The notes beneath the pieces were generated by a model. The model was not told where the DNA came from, ran no database searches, and saw only the letters and a program-made list of their open reading frames with translations. Below are positions 58,030-64,000 of a stretch of 64,000 nt of DNA, in pieces; position 1 is the first letter of the stretch, and every line of letters starts with the position of its first letter. The stretch is from NCBI RefSeq assembly GCF_007565055.1, contig NC_044565.1:43011211-43075210 (forward strand), written 5' to 3'. The DNA comes from Rhinopithecus roxellana (lineage: Eukaryota; Chordata; Mammalia; Primates; Cercopithecidae). A program made the position numbers and the translations under genes.

Positions 58030-58350
58030 AGATTCTGGGCACTGTGAGGCATCTAAAGAGATACAAAGTTATGGCTTCAGATCTCAAGAGTTTTACAACA
58101 TGAAAAGAAACATAAAGCAAACACACATGAAATTTACCTGAAAATATATGGGTGTGAGTAAGGATTCCAGAAAGGAGAGATGTCACAGCACTGATAATAA
58201 ATCTGTTATCAAAATAAGAGCTCAAATATTAAGGGCAACAGAGGCAATGGCCCTTCATGTCAGAATAGTGAAAAAAAGAGGCTTTCTGAAAGAATGAGCC
58301 TGGAGTCAGGCCTTGTAAAAGGAGGTGAAACAAATGAAATCAACACATAG
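58030..58350 (-). mobile_element. L2-like 3' fragment
   Basis: 'ctgggcactgtgaggcatc', 'gagatacaaagttatggc', 'ctcaagagttttacaaca' and 'aaagaggctttctgaaaga' resemble the reverse L2 3' region at high divergence. Confidence 0.5.
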
Positions 58351-59857
58351 AAAGGATGTCTCAGAGACAAAGATGGCAGGCTACCTGTTGGTCTGAAATT
58401 TGAGATGTTTGGTAAGTTCTCCATCGATGCACCACACCTGCCATTGGAGAGTGAAATGGGCCAAACAGTGTACAAGATCTCAGTACAGCAGATGAGCAGA
58501 TTCAAATTAATGCAGAAGCTAAGTACTATAAAGTCTCCTCCAGGAAAGTTGCCTCCCAGGCTCCCTGTCAGTGTTCAGGGAATATTCTGCCATCAGCCTT
58601 GTTCAAAACATGCACTATCATCATTGTTCCCATTATTACATATCTGTGAGGCACTTTATAGTTTCCAGAGATGTCTCCCACGTATGGCCACATTTCTTGC
58701 TGTGAATAGCAGTTGTGCAGACCTTTCATTAAGCAATTTCAGAGAGACAAATAAAATAAAGAAAATGGATGCAATGATTTGACCTACGTAAAATCTTGCA
58801 GGATTAAAAATAAGTCATTAAGAATCCACACAGATTGATGTAACTAGCACCAAGAGAATAATGCAGCAAGTACATTTGCTATTGTTTCTTGTAATACCCA
58901 TGTTAGGTCGAGTTTCAAGAGTCAAAGAGAAGAAGAATATAATTTGCCTCTGGATAATTAAAAAGGAAAAAAAGCATCACAACTTTCTGAATTTCATAAA
59001 TTGTTGAAACAAATGCATTCTGCTCTTATGTTTCTTTGACCGAATTCTCCAAATTAAATAATGCTGTCAAAATTAGAAATAAATAAGGTATTTTACTAAT
59101 AAGATTTCTAGCTAATTCAGGTATAGTACATTGAACATAGTCTAATCCTTTTTTCATAATTTGCAACCTTGAAAGGTCTTCTGATCATGCTGATCATCAG
59201 GGATCCTCTGGGGCAGCATGAAGACTAATAAGACTGAGTTGAACTCGAATGGACTTCAGTACTAAGGTGAACAAGGCCAGTGCTGAAAAACAAATCCACT
59301 TAATTAATGGTTATGGCAAGTTAGGATCTAAGTTATTAGGCTTTTAAATAAAATAACAATTTTAAACTTTGCATTTTAATTATTTTAACTATCCACTTCA
59401 CCTCCCAGACCCGGCCTCACTAGCCTTAAAACTTTATTTTATGCCTTTATAATATGCTTTTATTAAAAAACTTGAGAAGTTTAGCATATCTTGGATATAT
59501 ATAATGAAATCTGACATATTGAGAAAAGCTATCTTTTCTGAATACTCAAAACGTTCTATTACTCAGAACTTTTGCAACTTTATAAAGGAAGCATAAAGAA
59601 GTCTGGAATAACAGCAAGAGCCTCCTGAAACATGCTAGAGTCAGGTTCTGGAAAATTCTGAGGCATTTTCTGACTCCTCAAAGGCCAAAGTACAATACAT
59701 TTGGTTTAATTTTTAGAGGAAATTAATCTGGCTATAGTTATTGGAAAATTAATAATCTATAAATTATATATGGAATACATACACAGATGAATATTTGGTT
59801 TGCACTTTTTTCAATCACTCCAGATAAGAGTTCACTATACTTGCATTCATTCTTCTT
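58351..59857. other. Unassigned DNA, ~1.5 kb
   Basis: Includes a 125-residue plus frame at 58405-58782 without a recognisable domain or gene context. No repeat is called. Confidence 0.35.
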
Positions 59858-60384
59858 ATTTTAGACACAGGGTCTTGCTCTGCTACTCAGGCTGTAGTGC
59901 AATGGCATAATCATAACTCACTGCAGCCTCAAACTCCTGGGTTCAAGTGATTCTCCCACCCCAGTCTCCCATGTAGCTAGCACTACAGGCATGTGCCACC
60001 ACACCCAAATAATAGTTAAAACTGTTTTTTTTTTTTTTTCTTTTCTTTTTTTATTATACTTTAAGTTCTAGGGTACATGTGCACAACGTGCAGGTTTGTT
60101 ACATATGTATACATGTGCCGTGTTGGTTTGATGCACCCATTAACTCGACATTTACATTAGGTGTTTCTCCTAATGCTATCCCTCCCCCCCACCCATCTAC
60201 TGATAAGCCCCGGTGTGTGATGTTTCCCGCCCTGTGTCCAAGTATCCTCATTGTTCAATTCCCATGTATGAGAGGATCTCACAATGTTATCCAGGCTGGT
60301 CTCCAATTTCTGGTCTTAAAAGATCCCGCCACTGCAGCATCCCAAATTGCTGGAATTATAGGGTGTGAGCCACTGTACCCAGCT
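59858..60384 (-). mobile_element. AluJ split by an L1 tail
   Basis: Old reverse-oriented Alu in two parts, 59858-60024 and about 60271-60384 ('gatctcacaatgttatccag', 'ggtgtgagccactgtaccca'). An L1 3' end occupies the middle, again near the A-rich linker. Confidence 0.9.
60025..60270 (-). mobile_element. L1PA 3' end, ~245 bp
   Basis: Severely 5'-truncated L1 in reverse: a T run, 'ttattatactttaagttcta', 'gggtacatgtgcacaacg', 'tacatatgtatacatgtgcc' and 'cattgttcaattccca'. Its 3' UTR poly-purine tract reads here as 'cctccccccc'. The 127-residue plus frame at 60079-60462 crosses L1, Alu and flank and is not a gene. Confidence 0.92.
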
Positions 60385-61241
60385 CCTCTATTCATAATCT
60401 TAATCACTAACACCAAACTCTCCTCTCCACAACTATCTACCATAATGTACTTGAAAAGATGAGTGAATTGTTCAGTAAAATGTGCTAAGTTTCTGATTTG
60501 TCATGAAAAACTGTACACACTAACCTGGAAGTAAAAGATCTAGGAAGAAAATCCAAATAAATCTAGGACCAGAAAAAAAGCACAGGGTACATAATTTCAC
60601 CCAGTAGCAAGTATAATCTCCAAACTACATGTAAAATTTTGCTGACTGGATTGCGGCAAAAGATAAAAAAAAGCAAGCAAAAGTTGTATGTGTGTTTTTT
60701 TTTTTTTTTTGTAGTAAAAAAAAAATTGGATAATCATATGCTCTGCTCCACTAGGAAAAAATAACAAGATTTAAAATTGTTGTAATAAGGCAGTGGTTAA
60801 GAGTACAACTACGTTATGCTAATTATCACAGTTATACCATTAGCCAATGTGAATTACTATACTTATTAAAGGGACAAAAATGACTCTGTGCTTAGCAGAT
60901 ACAGATAAGTTATAGTAAGGTTTATAGGCTGAGAATAAAATTATGTCTCTTTTACAATAAAAATAATGATTTTAAATAGAAAATAATAAATAACATGAGT
61001 GAATATGCAAGTGTAAATAATTAGTTTAACTTTTATAGAGGGCAAGACCTCAGTTTTATTATCAATAGTGTATCATATTTGTGTCAGCTCTGTACAACCA
61101 TAGCCTTCTTTAGTTAAAGCAAACATTTGGTGTGTCATTATGGCTTTAATGTCTACATAAGCATAATCCTATTTTTTTTTTTTTTTTTTTTTTGCCTTTT
61201 GCACCAATGCAGAAAGAACCAAAATTTTCAAAATCTTTTGA
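60385..61241. other. Unassigned AT-rich DNA
   Basis: Holds a T run followed by an A run at 60695-60724 (potential small hairpin) and 20 or more T at 61171. No gene or repeat family called. Confidence 0.4.
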
Positions 61242-61256
61242 ACCAATTGTTATTTT

Positions 61257-61547
61257 ATTTCATTTTATGTTTTGACACAGGGTCTCCCTCTGTCACCCAA
61301 GCTGGAATGCACCACCACCTGGGCTCACTGCAAACCTCCACCACCTGGGCTCAAGTGATCCTCCTGCCTCAGCCTCCCAAGTAGCTGGGACTACAGGCAC
61401 AAGCCACCATGCCTAATTTTTGTATTTTTTATAGACATGGGGTTTCACCATGTTGCCCAGCTGGTCTTGAACTCCTGAGCTCAAGCGATCCACCGCCTTG
61501 GCCTCCCAAAGTGCTGCGATTACGGACGTGAGTCATTGCACCCAGCC
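61257..61547 (-). mobile_element. AluJ-grade SINE
   Basis: Diverged reverse-oriented Alu with a local duplication 'caccacctgggctcac' / 'ccaccacctgggctcaa'. 'ccaattgttatttta' (61242-61256) resembles 'ccaattattataaat' after it. Confidence 0.9.
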
Positions 61548-61559
61548 CCAATTATTATA

Positions 61560-62340
61560 AATAGTCTTTTCCTCAAGCCCAAGTCAAAAGCTTGGGAGAT
61601 ATACTTGATGTCTCCCCATACTGAATCAATTGCTAAGACCTGTGAATTCCATAACCTAAATGCTTCTCAAATCTGTTCATTTCTTTCCCTTTCTACTACC
61701 AATATTCCATCCAAGCTACCCACATTTCTCACCTCAATTCTGTCAACAGGCCTCTAATTGGCCTCTCTTCTTATGTCCTACTCTGAACCAGTGATAGCAC
61801 TCTGATATAACCATGTCACTCCTAAACTTCTCATGGCTCCGAGGATAATTTCCATTATCCTCACCTTGACGCGCAAGCCTGCATAATCTGGCCCCCAACC
61901 CAATCCCTAGCTTTTTTTCCCGAGAACTTTGCTATTCCAGTGCTTCCCACCTTTTTCCAGATCCTTCAACGTGCGATTCTGCTTCCTCCCTTAAAGCTTT
62001 CCCTCTTCGTCAATCCTCTTCCCCTAAGCAGTTGCATACTCAGCTTAATGGTCACTTCCTCAGAAAAGTTCGCTTTGATATCTATCAAGGTCAGGTCAAT
62101 AATTATGTGTACCATATACTAGCCTGTTGTATAATTATCACAATGCTAATTATTTGTTTACATATCTATTATCCTTGTCTCCCATGCCCTGCATGCACAT
62201 CCCTCCTAAACACACAGACACAGACACACACACACACACACACTCTCCGCAAGAGGGCAGGGATCATGTCAGTCTTGTTCTCTCCCAGATCTCCAGCCCC
62301 AAGAACAATTTATATTATATACAGTTTAAATGTCCACCAA
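61560..62340 (+). mobile_element. L2 fragment with a CA repeat
   Basis: Plus-strand L2: 'ggcctctaattggcctctct', 'accatgtcactcctaaact', 'gcctgcataatctggccc', 'ttcctcagaaaagttcgc' and 'gagggcagggatcatgtcag'. The CA run at 62213-62242 lies inside it. Overlapping frames of 98-106 residues are repeat noise. Confidence 0.78.
62213..62242 (+). repeat. (CA)n microsatellite
   Basis: 'acacacagacacagacacac' type run of about 15 units with two G interruptions. Confidence 0.92.
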
Positions 62341-63344
62341 ACTGTTGGATAGTCTCACTCCTGGGGAAAAAAAAAAAGATGCTCCATAAGTTAGGTGTTG
62401 AGAGCCAAGGATGGCTCCATTAAAAAATAAACCTGAGTAAAGAACTGCAGAAATGAAACATCTTTTCTGAAAGGTTCTTGGCCTTGCTTACCCTAAAAGT
62501 CTTATTCTGAGCATCATTAAATTGGGGACACAAATAGCTCCTGGACATCGTTCACAATGTTGTAGGAACATCCTCTTAAAACAATTTTGATGAAAACACT
62601 TTCTAAACTATAAAGAGCTATGCTCTACAAATGTAAGTTACTACTGCGATGTGTGTATATAAATGTTGATTTGAAGATGTATTTAGATATAATTATAAAT
62701 ATTTATATTTCCCCAACTGTGCTGTGATTTTTCTCAAGGGTAGAGTTTGTGTCTTCTTTTTGTGAAGGAAAAATTGTCTTTGTTTTTCAAAGCTAGAACA
62801 AGTAAGGACTTCTTTTCTTGATCTTACCCAGTAATGAGTATACAAGGGCTGCCTAAAAACGCTTCATGAATAAGAGTTCAAAGGTCTTTAGTAATCGGGA
62901 AGCAAGAAGTCAGGCATAGTGACAGGCCCTGCAAGGGGCAGCTAGCAAACAGATTACACACAGCATCACCAAGGAAAGCTTGTGCATCACTCTGCACTTT
63001 GCATTTAAACACACAGATTGATGCAGTGATGCCAGTTCCAAGTATGAAACACTCATGATTTATAGAAAGATTTATATAGGAAGGGTTTTATCTCTGTAAT
63101 TTCTCTCAGAAGTCCAGTCAAATGGCAACCAGCAATCTTTTCTTGATAACCAGGATTAAAATTTACAGATTTAGCAACAGAAATATGAGTATATTATATA
63201 GCCACTTATTCCAGATGAGTTCATAATTTTTACTTCTAAGTGCCAAAATATTTCAAAAGAGTAACTTTTTGCCTCTAGTAAAAAATTTAATTATACTAAT
63301 ATAAACTTAGAAAGCATTTAACAAGGAAAGAAAAATATGAACAA
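62341..63344. other. Unassigned DNA
   Basis: About 1 kb, AT-rich, nothing recognised. Confidence 0.4.
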
Positions 63345-64000
63345 TACAAAACCACTGAATCAAAACAGTATGGTATTGGCGTAAGAATAGTCAGAGAAAT
63401 CAGTTGAATGAACTAGAGAAACCAGAAAAAGGCAATAGCAGGAATTTAATATATAGAAAGGTACAATTTCAACTGAGTGAAGAAAGAATAATTTATTTAA
63501 AAATAACAATGAAACTAGTAGCTATCCTTCTGAGACAAAAGAAATCTCATGTACCAAAGTTCCAATCTGCTTAAAAATTTAAATATTAACCTAAATCAAT
63601 AAAAATATTCAGAGAAACTTTAGCAGACTGCGTGTTCAACCCAGAGGTTAAAGATAGAAATATCTGAATGTGTAAATATTATACTCTTTTATATGACAAA
63701 TAATTCTATAAACAAAATCCATTGCCAAATACTATATTAATGTTATAATACAGATGATACAAAAAGTTTTAAAATCTAGATCTGCAAATAGCTTTTCAAA
63801 TTGATTTAAAAAAACAAAATAAGATATACCAACCACGTTGATGAACCTTGAAAATATTATGCTAAGTGAAAGAATCCAGATACAAAAGGTCATCATTTAT
63901 ATGAAATACCCAGAATAGATAAATCTCCAGCAACAGAAAGCAGAGTGGTGGCTGCCAGTGGTTTTGGGGAAGAGAAATGAGGAATAACTGTTAAATAGGT
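63345..64000 (+). mobile_element. L1M fragment, runs off the window
   Basis: Old plus-strand L1. 63345-63650 resembles decayed ORF2 ('aaacagtatggtattggcgt'); 63836-64000 is the late part ('gttgatgaaccttgaaaata', 'ttatgctaagtgaaagaatc', 'gtggtggctgccagtgg'). It continues past the right edge. Confidence 0.72.

Noticed and set aside
58405..58782. 125-residue plus-strand open frame
   Set aside because: No recognised domain or exon signals; treated as chance.
60079..60462. 127-residue frame
   Set aside because: Reads through an L1 tail, Alu and flank on the non-coding strand.

Overview
This is an intergenic or intronic window from an Old World monkey (Cercopithecidae) genome. I find no supportable protein-coding exon, tRNA, rRNA or functional RNA gene. 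It is a primate because it holds about 39 Alu elements of the J, S and Y grades. Fifteen young AluY copies share a haplotype I recognise as cercopithecid-type: 'ggctcaagcctgtaatccc' near the head, 'ctagccgggcg' after the mid linker, and 'gatccggccactgc' or 'gatctggccactgc' in the right arm, where ape AluY copies have 'cacgcc' and 'gatcgcgcc'. That points to macaque, baboon, guenon or a relative. I cannot name the species or locus.

Layout. 1-8 kb: Alus, a 200-bp GGAA/GGGA array, a MaLR LTR split by a 5'-truncated L1PA, and an L2 and MIR pair split by an Alu. 8-16 kb: mostly repeat-poor DNA with an Alu-in-Alu nest ending in a second GGAA array. 16-20 kb: L1 and L1M tails, MIR, L2 and three Alus. 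20-24 kb: MIR-like fossils, four Alus and a fossil LTR. 24-31 kb: the most repeat-poor block, holding one DNA-transposon fossil and an L1M tail. 31-39 kb: a second copy of that LTR, an L2 3' end, and a DNA-transposon fossil carrying three Alus. 39-54 kb: a THE1-type solo LTR, AluY copies, a 23-bp-stem hairpin, a 47-bp minisatellite, repeat-poor blocks near 43-45 and 47-50 kb, a half-Alu and a second Alu-in-Alu nest. 54-64 kb: a ~2 kb L2 fossil in minus orientation, MER5A, an Alu split by an L1 tail, another L2 3' end and an L1M running off the edge.

Age order can be read from nesting: L2, MIR and DNA-transposon fossils are oldest; MaLR and ERVL-like LTRs and L1M/L1PB tails are intermediate; AluJ and then AluS follow; L1PA and cercopithecid AluY are youngest. 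Target-site duplications (TSDs) flank many Alus and fix their borders.

All long open frames are explained by repeats or are unsupported chance frames. No undescribed biological system is visible. The items most worth checking are the lineage-specific AluY set, the two GGAA arrays, the 47-bp tandem array, the imperfect hairpin near 41.75 kb, the half-Alu with extra 5' bases, and several repeat-free islands that may be conserved regulatory DNA. Repeat calls come from memory of consensus sequences; subfamily names are approximate.
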